From a virus, in the IMG/VR virus record IMGVR_UViG_3300002242_002765, positions 1 through 23,283 of that record: 23,283 bases of DNA; one strand, 5' to 3'. The position numbers and the translations under genes were made by a program. How positions within the stretch are numbered: position 1 is the stretch's first letter; every line of letters begins with the position of its first letter. Under the pieces are notes generated by a model, which saw only the letters and a program-made list of their open reading frames with translations, was not told where the DNA came from and did not search any database. This document shows, piece by piece, positions 1-7,322 of this stretch.

Positions 1-1047
1 CAACAGATTCATGGAATTAGAAAAGCTCCTACGATGATGAGCGTTTGTCTTACAAGAAAATGTGTAAATAAATGTGATTTTTGTTCTGCCAGAGAAAGAT
101 CAAGTGGAGAAGAATTAACAACAGATGAATGGAAAAAAATTTTTGATGAATTAAATGAAATAGGTGTGTCTATTATTAGCATTACGGGCGGGGAACCTCT
201 TTTAAGAAAAGATTTATTGGAATTAATTGAATATATTAATGATGATATTACAATAAATTTAAGGACTTCTGGGCATAAACTCGATGTGAATATGGCGTCT
301 GCATTAAAAGATGCAGGTTTGTTTTCAGTCGAAGTCGGAATGGATTTATTCACTCCTGGAAGCAATTCTATTAAAAATAAAAAAGATTTCAATAGATCTT
401 TAATGGCCATTTATTCTTCAAACCAAGCAGGTTTATATGTAAATGCCCAACTTGTTATTGGAAAAGAATATATAGATGAGAAAAAATTATTCCCGTTATT
501 TAAATTTCTAAGAAATTATGGCGCAGATGAAATCAAAATTTTAGAGCCTATTCCTATGGGTTCTTTATATTATTCAAAAAATAATTTAGATGATATTTTA
601 TATAATAATGAAGACAGAGAAAGATTAATAGAAATTCAGAAGAAGGCAAACAGAAGATTATTTATGCCAAAGATATCTTTTTATTCATGCCATGAAAGTA
701 AAGATAATATGGGGTGCGGAGCAGGAATTCAAATTTCTTATATATCTGAAACTGGAGAATTAATGCCATGTGATTTTCTCCCCATTAGTTTTGGGAATGT
801 TAAAAATGAAAAACTATCAGATTTATTTTTAAATATGACCAATAAAATTGGGAAACCTAAATTATTTAGGAGTTGCAGAGAATTTAATTATTCAATTTAT
901 AAAAATAAAAATTGTATATTACCTTATTCAGAAGCGGATGGGCTGGAAAGTATAGAAAAATTAAATTCAAATATGAATGAATATCCTGGATTATATAAAA
1001 GATTACAAAAAACAACATTTAACAAATATAAAAACAAGAGAGCATAA
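1..1047 (+). CDS. Radical SAM protein with SPASM/Twitch-like C-terminus (5' truncated)
   Basis: The frame is open to base 1, so the true start lies outside the window; the first internal ATG is at 34. Numbering from that ATG, C10, C14 and C17 form the CX3CX2C motif that binds the [4Fe-4S] cluster used to cleave S-adenosylmethionine, and GGEP at 52-55 is the usual SAM-binding motif. The C-terminal part has C228-X12-G-X4-C246 followed by FGNV, as in SPASM/Twitch auxiliary-cluster domains. C219, C281 and C294 are further candidate ligands, but the full SPASM CX2CX5CX3C set is absent. Such enzymes often modify peptides or proteins. The substrate here is unknown. The stop lies 2 nt before the next start, a fibre-tip-type protein, which makes that protein a possible target (inference). 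Radical SAM identity is secure; the reaction is not. Confidence 0.9.
   Translation, partial: QQIHGIRKAPTMMSVCLTRKCVNKCDFCSARERSSGEELTTDEWKKIFDELNEIGVSIISITGGEPLLRKDLLELIEYINDDITINLRTSGHKLDVNMASALKDAGLFSVEVGMDLFTPGSNSIKNKKDFNRSLMAIYSSNQAGLYVNAQLVIGKEYIDEKKLFPLFKFLRNYGADEIKILEPIPMGSLYYSKNNLDDILYNNEDRERLIEIQKKANRRLFMPKISFYSCHESKDNMGCGAGIQISYISETGELMPCDFLPISFGNVKNEKLSDLFLNMTNKIGKPKLFRSCREFNYSIYKNKNCILPYSEADGLESIEKLNSNMNEYPGLYKRLQKTTFNKYKNKRA
1018..1034 (+). promoter_or_regulatory. Copy of recurrent TTTAACAAATATAAAA motif
   Basis: This stretch lies inside the 3' end of the radical SAM gene, 15 nt before the next start codon. It is nearly identical to the intergenic motif at 9816-9832 that precedes the gene at 9846. 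It may be a promoter or RNA signal, but because it is coding here it could be coincidence. Confidence 0.25.
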
Positions 1048-1049
1048 TT

Positions 1050-1421
1050 ATGAACAGATTAATTCCTTTTGGCAGAAAAATAACTGGAGATGTAGTTCCT
1101 GATTATTTATTTTCCAATTTAGGTGTTGTAGATTCAATTGTATTGAATTTAACATCTAAAGTTGGATTAAAATATACAATAGAATCGAATATAGAAGTCA
1201 TTATTGGAGAATTGCCTTCTGCCGGAAATATTGGAAGAGCCACTATTGAATTGACTGGGGGTGGGGATTACGCGATAACATGGGACCCAAATATTTTTTT
1301 TCCTCAAGGTAGCCCTCCTTCATTATCTACCGGCGGAAAGACAGATAGATTATTTTTTTATTGTGAAGATGGGGCGCATGTTGAATGTTATGTTGTTGGA
1401 TTAGATATATCTAGGACTTAA
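1050..1421 (+). CDS. Small protein with phage fibre-tip-like beta domain
   Basis: A 123-residue protein starting 2 nt after the radical SAM stop, with only a weak ribosome binding site, which suggests translational coupling. From about residue 30 to 121 it follows a pattern I associate with C-terminal receptor-binding domains of phage tail fibres: a strand-rich segment, then (I/V)xWD at 77-79, a Gly/Pro-rich loop QGSPPSLS at 86-93, a hydrophobic FFY strand at 102-104, a DGxxxxxYVVGLD end. The same layout recurs at the C-terminus of the next protein, with GIAWD, NGNPPSLS and IGLN. Two Cys (105, 112) are present only in this copy. It probably forms or caps a host-recognition fibre. Its short length and lack of an N-terminal shaft suggest it attaches to another fibre protein. 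Confidence 0.6.
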   Translation: MNRLIPFGRKITGDVVPDYLFSNLGVVDSIVLNLTSKVGLKYTIESNIEVIIGELPSAGNIGRATIELTGGGDYAITWDPNIFFPQGSPPSLSTGGKTDRLFFYCEDGAHVECYVVGLDISRT

Positions 1422-1453
1422 ACAATTCATTAAAAAATCTATAGGAAATTTCT

Positions 1454-2137
1454 ATGAATTTAAATAGAAAAGTGCCGAGATCACATTTATTTGATATTGG
1501 GTTTGATTTATTATACACGCAAAACAGAATTGATAATATTACTCAAAAATCTTTCATTCAGGTTAAGAATTTCTATAACCCAAATTCTGGTTCTCCTGAA
1601 TTAATTGAAGGCGATAGATATATTTCCACTGACGATGGTGAATTGGATGATGTAAAATGGAGAAAAAATTATATTTATGAATATAATGGATATTCATGGG
1701 ATGAAATCGCCCCGGATGAAGGTCATATATTAATTCTATCAGATATTTATTCTATATTTTTATTCATAAATAATGATTGGCAATTACAAAATAACAGATT
1801 AAAAGATTATGGAATATCTGATATAAACACAGAAACTTATCTTTTTGATCCCACAAAATATTCCCACTATAAAATCATTGTTAATCATGATATACATATA
1901 AAACCTGCCGCATCAAATTATTTAAATGGAATTCCATATGAGGTTATTTTTTATATTATAAATGGAGGATCTCATGGGATTGCATGGGATAATCAAATAA
2001 ATTGGGTGAATGGCAATCCCCCGAGTTTATCTATTAATGGAACTGATATTGTTTCTTTTATGACAATTGATGGCGGAAATACATGGGAAGGAACTTTGAT
2101 TGGTTTGAATTATATGAATAATCAGAATAATAATTAA
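1454..2137 (+). CDS. Putative tail fibre/adhesin protein (DUF2793-like module plus tip domain)
   Basis: A 227-residue protein with two visible parts. Residues about 35-112 contain EGDRYI, a Trp, then YEYNGYSWDEIAPDEG and a closing NNDW, the layout of DUF2793-type modules found in phage tail proteins. A very similar stretch occurs in the baseplate J protein at its residues 672-746. Residues about 127-220 form the same tip-like beta domain as the preceding gene, with GIAWD, NGNPPSLS, DGGNTW and LIGLN. The Asn-rich tail is probably disordered. The gene starts after AGGAAAT, 32 nt downstream of the previous stop. Role as a baseplate-attached adhesin is inferred from domain layout and context. Confidence 0.6.
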   Translation: MNLNRKVPRSHLFDIGFDLLYTQNRIDNITQKSFIQVKNFYNPNSGSPELIEGDRYISTDDGELDDVKWRKNYIYEYNGYSWDEIAPDEGHILILSDIYSIFLFINNDWQLQNNRLKDYGISDINTETYLFDPTKYSHYKIIVNHDIHIKPAASNYLNGIPYEVIFYIINGGSHGIAWDNQINWVNGNPPSLSINGTDIVSFMTIDGGNTWEGTLIGLNYMNNQNNN

Positions 2138-2163
2138 TTTTATTATCAGAAAGGTGATGAGAA

Positions 2164-2799
2164 ATGATAGCTTATGTTAAAAATGGTGTGATAATGGAAA
2201 ACCCTCAGATGGCTCCAAAAGTCTGGACAGAGCCAGAGACAGGAAAAACATATTCTGGATTTGATAACCTCCCTCTTAAAAAAATATTTAAACTTGGCTG
2301 GAAAGAAGTCATAGATGAACCCATAGAGTATAATTCATATTTTGAAATATTAGAAAAAACAGATTGGTATTATGATTCAGAAAAAGATATTGTGACAAGA
2401 GATTATATAAGAAAAGAAAAATCAATATCAGATATAAAAGAAAATATTTTCGATAAACTTGATGAGACATTAAAAACAATTCAAAATTTGGGTTATAAAT
2501 GGGGGAAAAAGAATATTGTCGTACTTTTAGATTCTGATTTTCTTGTCAAATTAAATATGGAATATATTGCAATAAAAAATGATATAAAAAATGGGGAAAA
2601 CAATCTATTAATAATTAATTCTATCCCTATGTATTTATCAAGCGATGAAATAATTGAATTATGGGAGAATATAAGAAATTATTTTCAACATATTTATAGA
2701 GTTTATTCAGATTTTTGGAATGAGATTAAGAAATCAGAAACGATTGACGAATTAAAACATATTATTATTGAAATTGAAGATAAAAATAATTGGATTTAA
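2164..2799 (+). CDS. DUF4376-like tail fibre accessory protein, copy 1
   Basis: A 211-residue protein preceded by AAAGGTGATGAG. The N-terminal 60 residues carry a VWTEP...TGKTY...L..LGW pattern. The C-terminal half is helical, with a D-S-D turn followed by SSDEIIELWENIRNYF and WNEIKKSETIDEL. This matches the general layout of DUF4376-type proteins found beside phage tail fibres, with a short N-terminal part and a helical domain ending in an 'eI..a.t.eel..I' signature. The protein encoded at 3781-4605 has the same order of elements, so the two are paralogues. The molecular role of the family is not firmly known; association with tail fibres is the usual context. Confidence 0.55.
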   Translation: MIAYVKNGVIMENPQMAPKVWTEPETGKTYSGFDNLPLKKIFKLGWKEVIDEPIEYNSYFEILEKTDWYYDSEKDIVTRDYIRKEKSISDIKENIFDKLDETLKTIQNLGYKWGKKNIVVLLDSDFLVKLNMEYIAIKNDIKNGENNLLIINSIPMYLSSDEIIELWENIRNYFQHIYRVYSDFWNEIKKSETIDELKHIIIEIEDKNNWI

Positions 2800-2825
2800 T
2801 TTAAAATTTGGAAAAAAGGATATTT

Positions 2826-3740
2826 ATGATGACGAATATCGAAACTTTGATAAAAGGCAGACATTTAATCAATAAATATAATAATATAACTAAAATAAAA
2901 GGCCAAGCGTCTCCATCTGATGATTTTGTATTAAAAGGGGATTTGTTAAATTTAGGTTTTGAAAGCAAGGAGGAATTTTTAAAATTCAATATTGAACAAA
3001 ATCTTAAAGAGATTGACAGGTGTTATGTTCCTGTTTTCTTGAATACAAAGAAAATAGTTCCATGCACAATGGATAAATGTTTATTCAATTCTTCTCCATG
3101 TCATAAATTTATGAATGAAAAAGTGGAATTGAAAAAATATAATATGACTGCCTCTCAATTGAATGGAGCATACGAAAGATCAATATATACAGATAATATA
3201 AAATTATTATTTACTCCGGAATATTTTTTAAAATTTCAAAATTATAAAGGATATACTCCAGAATATTGTTTATTTGAATTTATTAAAATAAATGAACCAA
3301 GATTCGATGTCTTTTGGGGAACTGAGAAATATAAAGAATTTGGTAATGATATTCAAAAAAATATAGAAACACATATGGCAAATGAAAGAAATATTATTAA
3401 AGAAGAAGAACAAGATATTTATTTTATCATCAATAAAAGAACATCTGAATATTTTGTCATAAAAAATGAATCGCTTGATAAAAATTGGAAAATAAAATAT
3501 CCAATTTCAAAAACAGCAAAATGGAAAGATTTATTTTTATTTAAAAAATCCGATTTTAAAAAAACATCCAATGATATTTTTTATATTCCACAACATATTT
3601 TAAATGATGAATATATTATATATCTTTTTGGCTTTGTAGATATCGTATCCATTATGGATATTGAATGGGCAAAGAATGAGATACAAAAGAAATATAATGT
3701 TATCTTTTTTAAGACATTAAGACTTAAAAGAAAATTTTAA
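2826..3740 (+). CDS. Hypothetical protein with N-terminal Cys cluster
   Basis: A 304-residue protein I do not recognise. The frame is open from a TTG at 2808, but AAAAAAGGA at 2812-2820 sits correctly for the ATG at 2826 and would be inside the coding region for the TTG start, so 2826 is preferred. Residues C66, C80, C85 and C92, followed by H93, form a compact cluster that could bind a metal ion; this is speculative. The rest is rich in Lys, Ile and aromatic residues with no signal peptide or membrane segment. It sits between two paralogous fibre-accessory genes, so a role in fibre or tail assembly is possible. Confidence 0.7.
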   Translation: MMTNIETLIKGRHLINKYNNITKIKGQASPSDDFVLKGDLLNLGFESKEEFLKFNIEQNLKEIDRCYVPVFLNTKKIVPCTMDKCLFNSSPCHKFMNEKVELKKYNMTASQLNGAYERSIYTDNIKLLFTPEYFLKFQNYKGYTPEYCLFEFIKINEPRFDVFWGTEKYKEFGNDIQKNIETHMANERNIIKEEEQDIYFIINKRTSEYFVIKNESLDKNWKIKYPISKTAKWKDLFLFKKSDFKKTSNDIFYIPQHILNDEYIIYLFGFVDIVSIMDIEWAKNEIQKKYNVIFFKTLRLKRKF

Positions 3741-3750
3741 CAAATTAAAA
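3735..3750 (+). promoter_or_regulatory. TTTTAACAAATTAAAA motif before the 3781 gene
   Basis: A copy of the recurrent TTTTAACAAA(T) motif that overlaps the stop codon of the preceding gene and lies 30 nt before the next ATG. The motif recurs at 6608, 9816, 10633, 10689 and 10764. A phage late promoter or RNA signal is possible. Confidence 0.35.
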
Positions 3751-3780
3751 ATATCAAAAATAGCAAAGGGGTATTGAATT

Positions 3781-4605
3781 ATGGTATCTAAAAAATCCTC
3801 AAAAACAGCGAAGATTAAAGAAACTGAAAAAACAAAGAAAACTAAAAAAAGCAGAAAATCTGTTAAAAAAAATACAAAAAAAATGGAAGCTATGAAACAC
3901 AGTGTGTCGGATGCTCCTTTGATGGGCTTAGATGATTATAGCGTTGGAGTAGGGCGCGCATCATATGGATATTATGATAGTGAAACACAAACTATTTTAA
4001 TTAAACCAAAAGCTTTGCCTGAAACATGGGTGGATCCCAAAACACAAGAGGAATATGATAATTTGGATTCATTAACGGATGCTGAATTAAAAGCTTTGGG
4101 TTGGTATCCTCTTGATGGCAGTGGAACTGATATTGATGAATTTTTTCATATCATAAATTCAGTTGACTATGTTTTTGATTCAGAAAATGAAGTAATTAAA
4201 ATGAATTTTAATATTGTCCCAAAAAATTTAGAAGAAATAAGATATAATATGTATGTTCATTGTGAAGAAACTAAAAAAATGATTCAATCTTGCGGCATTG
4301 TTTGGAATGACCATCCTATTGATACGCGAGAGGATGCAATGAATAAATTTAATTCAGAAGCCGCTCGTTATGCAGCGGGAAAAAGAAATGATGGTGATAT
4401 TTTTCAGACACTGGATGGGTTTTTAAATTTAACAAATGCTGAATTTGAAGAAATTTCAAATGCGTTAACTGATTTTTTTCTTGGAACATATAATACTGCA
4501 AAAAGTTTTTGGGATGAAATTACAGCCGCTCAAACTATTGAAACATTTATGGATATAAAAACAAGAATTGAAGATAAGACTTCTTGGCCCGCAACATATC
4601 TTTAA
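3781..4605 (+). CDS. DUF4376-like tail fibre accessory protein, copy 2, with Lys-rich tail
   Basis: A 274-residue protein preceded by AAAGGGG. Residues 2-36 are almost all Lys, Ser, Thr and Glu, a strongly basic tail probably disordered. After it come ETWVDP-T-Y, LKALGW, a D-S-E segment and a helical domain with NLTNAEFEEISNAL, SFWDEITAAQTIETF and IEDKTSWP. These elements occur in the same order in the protein at 2164-2799 (VWTEP, LGW, SSDEIIELWENI, FWNEIKKSETIDEL, IEDKNNW). The basic tail is absent from that copy and suggests an added binding surface for nucleic acid, membrane or an acidic partner. Fibre association is inferred from family context. Confidence 0.55.
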   Translation: MVSKKSSKTAKIKETEKTKKTKKSRKSVKKNTKKMEAMKHSVSDAPLMGLDDYSVGVGRASYGYYDSETQTILIKPKALPETWVDPKTQEEYDNLDSLTDAELKALGWYPLDGSGTDIDEFFHIINSVDYVFDSENEVIKMNFNIVPKNLEEIRYNMYVHCEETKKMIQSCGIVWNDHPIDTREDAMNKFNSEAARYAAGKRNDGDIFQTLDGFLNLTNAEFEEISNALTDFFLGTYNTAKSFWDEITAAQTIETFMDIKTRIEDKTSWPATYL

Positions 4606-4635
4606 TTAATTTTAAAAAATTAAAGGAAATGATAA

Positions 4636-5103
4636 ATGGAACTCATACGACAAAAAGTTATTAATGTTATTCCAAATATAATCATTATAGATTATAGAAA
4701 TACAAATTCAGTGGATTCTGGAAACAATTCAGGTTTGATTGAGATTCCTTTGCTTGCCCCTAGTCGTGAGCAACGTATGAAATCATATACGGTAGAAATT
4801 GAGGAGATGGAAGACACAACTGATTTGATTAAATTAATTGGTCTTGTTGTGATTTGCAATTCAGATAAATACACAGTTAAGATTTTTGATAAAAATGGAT
4901 TGTATCACAATACATTACATGAAGTTCTCAATTATACCGATATAAATAAATTTGTTTCTGATTATAGTTTTTCAACTTATTTTATTGAGAATTTAGATGA
5001 CCCAAAAACAAATAATTTATATTTATATTATGAAAACAACGGAACTGTATCAACTGGGAATTTAGAATTAAGACTGGTTTATAATGATTATTCTAATTCT
5101 TAA
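4636..5103 (+). CDS. Hypothetical phage protein, probable structural
   Basis: A 155-residue protein preceded by TTAAAGGAAATG. It has no signal peptide or membrane helix and no motif I recognise. The sequence alternates short hydrophobic and polar stretches (for example NIIIIDY and LRLVYNDY near the ends), consistent with a beta-rich fold, as in small virion proteins. It lies between the fibre-accessory genes and the lysis cassette, with 17 nt to the next start. Confidence 0.65.
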   Translation: MELIRQKVINVIPNIIIIDYRNTNSVDSGNNSGLIEIPLLAPSREQRMKSYTVEIEEMEDTTDLIKLIGLVVICNSDKYTVKIFDKNGLYHNTLHEVLNYTDINKFVSDYSFSTYFIENLDDPKTNNLYLYYENNGTVSTGNLELRLVYNDYSNS

Positions 5104-5120
5104 AAGGAGTTGATATAATT

Positions 5121-5552
5121 ATGGAAGATGAAAGAATAAAATATGATGATTTGACAGATGAACAAAAATCTGCAATTACAAATGGTTGTGGAAATAAAAA
5201 ATTTTTAGTTAAGCCGCCAGATTATATTTTTGAAGAATTTTGTAAAAAACATGATTTCAGATATTATAGAGGCAAAGGCCCTTCAATTACGAGTTGGAGA
5301 TTTTGGATGTCTCCGTTTAGATATTTAGCTGAAAAAAGAAGAGACAGATTAGAAGCCGACGTTTTATTTTATTCAGAAATGATAAATTGTGTCAATGAGA
5401 CCTTTGAGCATCTTCCATTAAAACATGAGGAATATTCAATAATAGCAAATAGATTTTTCAAAGCTGTGAGATTATTTGGATGGTTCTTTTATAATTGGTT
5501 CAAAGAAAAAGATATGAAAGATCTCGAAAAAGATATCTCTGAAAAAGAATAA
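5121..5552 (+). CDS. Phospholipase A2-like protein
   Basis: A 143-residue protein with a strong AAAAGGAG site upstream. N21-G-C-G24 resembles the glycine-rich calcium-binding loop of phospholipase A2 enzymes, and C41-K-K-H44-D45 with Y48 matches the catalytic CxxHDxxY helix in which the His-Asp pair activates water. A second helix contains A79-D80, a usual partner Asp position. C23 and C41 could form a disulphide. I recall similar short NGCG...HD..Y proteins in other phages. Residues 111-127 are aromatic and hydrophobic (FFKAVRLFGWFFYNWF) and may touch membrane. There is no export signal. The gene lies 15 nt before the lysozyme start, which suggests a part in lysis or in membrane breach at infection. 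Activity is inferred from the motif only. Confidence 0.6.
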   Translation: MEDERIKYDDLTDEQKSAITNGCGNKKFLVKPPDYIFEEFCKKHDFRYYRGKGPSITSWRFWMSPFRYLAEKRRDRLEADVLFYSEMINCVNETFEHLPLKHEEYSIIANRFFKAVRLFGWFFYNWFKEKDMKDLEKDISEKE

Positions 5553-5567
5553 GAAAGGATAATAAAA

Positions 5568-5999
5568 ATGAGTTATGAAGAAAATCGAAAATTATGTCAA
5601 GATATGATTAAAAGACATGAAGGATATAGAGATAGAATTTATAAAGATACGGTTGGTGTCTTAACTGGAGGATATGGTCACGCATTTCTTCTTGGTTCAT
5701 ATTTGCCAGATTATATTTGGGAATACATATTTGAATATGATTTTAAAAGAGTCGAGGAAGATTTTTTAAAATTGGATTTGGATCACTTATCAGTAATCAG
5801 AAAAATGGTCATATGCGATATGTTATTTAATTTAGGGTTAACTAAATTGTTGAAATTTAAAAATATGTTAAGAGCTTTGAAAGAAGAAAATTATGGGAAA
5901 GCGGCAGATGAAATGCTTGATTCTCGATGGGCAGATCAAGTTGGGCATCGAGCATTGGAATTATCTAAAATGATGAGATATAATAAAATGTTATATTAA
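5568..5999 (+). CDS. T4-type lysozyme (GH24 endolysin)
   Basis: A 143-residue muramidase, somewhat shorter than T4 lysozyme (164). E18, D27 and T33 reproduce the spacing of the T4 catalytic triad E11-D20-T26, within HEGYR...YKDTVGVLTGGYGH. The C-terminal region has W-A-D-Q-V-G-H-R-A followed by a helix, matching the W..Q...RA end of the family. It cleaves the glycan strands of peptidoglycan. No signal or SAR segment is visible, so release through a holin is expected. The gene follows AGAAAGGATAATAAAA and is flanked by a phospholipase A2-like gene and a holin-like gene. A tail-associated role is less likely, as there is no fused structural domain. Confidence 0.92.
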   Translation: MSYEENRKLCQDMIKRHEGYRDRIYKDTVGVLTGGYGHAFLLGSYLPDYIWEYIFEYDFKRVEEDFLKLDLDHLSVIRKMVICDMLFNLGLTKLLKFKNMLRALKEENYGKAADEMLDSRWADQVGHRALELSKMMRYNKMLY

Positions 6000-6027
6000 T
6001 GTATCGATATATTGAAGGATTAAAAAA

Positions 6028-6474
6028 ATGGCAAAAAAAACAACAAAAAAAAGAGGAAGACCGGCTAAGAAAAAGACATCGACACCCGTGCCGGTAAAGA
6101 AAAATACTTTTAATAAAGATTATATTATTAGCGTCAGTAAAAAAGTATTGGAAACTTTAATTTCAGTTAAGGTTTGGATTATTTTTTCAATATTAATCGT
6201 TTCCACATATCTTTTAATAAAAGGATATATTTCGGGCCAAGTTTGGGGAACCGTAAACACTGCGGTTATTTCTACTATTGCGGCAATTAGGGAAGGATTT
6301 AAAATCTCCAGAGCCAAAGATACGACTGAAATTGAAAAGCTTATTGAACTTGGAAGAAAAATGGGCATGAACAAAGATGAATTATATCAATTATTATTGG
6401 CATATGAAAGTGGTGGGCAAGACAATGCTTTGATAAATGTTTTGAAGAAAAGAAATGTCAATGTTTTTATTTAA
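6028..6474 (+). CDS. Holin-like membrane protein with basic, AT-hook-like N-terminus
   Basis: A 148-residue protein. Residues 2-25 are Lys-rich and include KKRGRPAKK at 7-15, the GRP core of an AT-hook. Residues about 48-65 form a clear membrane helix (VWIIFSILIVSTYLLI), and 71-87 form a second, weaker hydrophobic segment (QVWGTVNTAVISTIAAI). The pairing of a membrane helix, a GxISGxxW turn and a second hydrophobic stretch resembles several phage holins. The C-terminal 50 residues are soluble and helical. Position directly after the lysozyme and before a strong terminator supports a holin role, but this is inferred from topology and context. The AT-hook-like tail is unusual for a holin and may simply be a cytoplasmic basic tail. 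Confidence 0.5.
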   Translation: MAKKTTKKRGRPAKKKTSTPVPVKKNTFNKDYIISVSKKVLETLISVKVWIIFSILIVSTYLLIKGYISGQVWGTVNTAVISTIAAIREGFKISRAKDTTEIEKLIELGRKMGMNKDELYQLLLAYESGGQDNALINVLKKRNVNVFI

Positions 6475-6496
6475 TTAAACCCCTAAATAAAATAAA

Positions 6497-6550
6497 AAAT
6501 AAAACGGACTTCTCTTATCGATATATAAATAAGAGAAGTCTGTTTTATTT
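6497..6550 (+). terminator. Strong terminator after lysis cassette
   Basis: A 22-bp stem (6497-6518 with 6529-6550) has one G-T wobble at 6506/6541 and a 10-nt loop. The arms carry A-rich and T-rich outer ends, so it could act in both directions. It ends the PLA2-like/lysozyme/holin unit. The loop and first arm bases spell TATAAATA at 6524-6531, the T4 late promoter consensus, probably by chance. Confidence 0.9.
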
Positions 6551-6607
6551 TATCAAGCTGTTATCTTCCCCTCTCTTATTTATCTATAAAATAAAGCATT
6601 TCAATAA

Positions 6608-6623
6608 TTTTAACAAAATAAAA
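6608..6623 (+). promoter_or_regulatory. TTTTAACAAAATAAAA motif before the 6637 gene
   Basis: A recurrent motif copy between the strong terminator and the next gene, ending 13 nt before the ATG with AAGGGG between. As the first gene after a terminator needs a promoter nearby, this is a good candidate site. Confidence 0.4.
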
Positions 6624-6636
6624 AAGGGGTTTATTT

Positions 6637-7311
6637 ATGCATTATATAGTTCCTGATTTTTTATATTGGATTAATAAGACATTTAAAAATAATTTTTTAA
6701 ATAGAGATTTTATTAGATATTCCCCGGAATTAAATTGGAATGAAAATTATAAAACATCATTGATTTCCCTCCTTTTTAATGAATCATATGATTCCACCAC
6801 ATATGATTATTTATATCAGCCAAACGATGTTTTAACACAATGGGATAAAACCCTTTTAACAAGAGGCAAGATATTTTCAGATACGATTTATCTTGATTTG
6901 GTTCCAAATAACACTTCTGGAATGAATCTTTTTAATATAGAATCAGATGACATTTTAATTTTGGATAAATTATTAGAATACAGATTGGATCCTGCAAATA
7001 CGACATTGGATGGGATAACATTTGATAGAGATATCATTTTAAATTATCACCAAGACCAATCTTCATTTAAAGATTATGAAAAAGATAATACAGAATTGAT
7101 ATCTCCTCCTCCTGAAATAAATAATAAATTATTTGTCTTGATTTACATATATTTAGATTATAAGATAAATAATGATAAATCTTTATATGATAATTTAATT
7201 ATATTCACAAAAGACAATGGAAATACGCCTAGAGAAATTCTCGAATATTTTTATGAGACTTATTTAATCAATGTTATTTTTGAAAATTTTATTATGACAC
7301 ATAGGCTATAA
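6637..7311 (+). CDS. Hypothetical phage protein, probable tail/baseplate component
   Basis: A 224-residue protein with AAAAGGGG upstream, first gene after the terminator at 6497-6550. I do not recognise its family. It is acidic, rich in Asp, Asn, Tyr and Leu, without membrane or signal segments. The stop is 11 nt before the gpI-like gene and the two appear co-transcribed, so a baseplate or tail-completion role is likely by context only. Confidence 0.7.
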   Translation: MHYIVPDFLYWINKTFKNNFLNRDFIRYSPELNWNENYKTSLISLLFNESYDSTTYDYLYQPNDVLTQWDKTLLTRGKIFSDTIYLDLVPNNTSGMNLFNIESDDILILDKLLEYRLDPANTTLDGITFDRDIILNYHQDQSSFKDYEKDNTELISPPPEINNKLFVLIYIYLDYKINNDKSLYDNLIIFTKDNGNTPREILEYFYETYLINVIFENFIMTHRL

Positions 7312-7322
7312 AGGAATTTTAA

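Noticed and set aside
9-410. A 133-residue minus-strand frame at the window start
   Set aside because: It is antisense to the radical SAM gene, whose conserved cysteine motif and GGEP show which strand is coding.
2808-2825. TTG at 2808 as the start of the Cys-cluster gene
   Set aside because: AAAAAAGGA at 2812-2820 would be inside the coding sequence, and it is placed correctly for the ATG at 2826.
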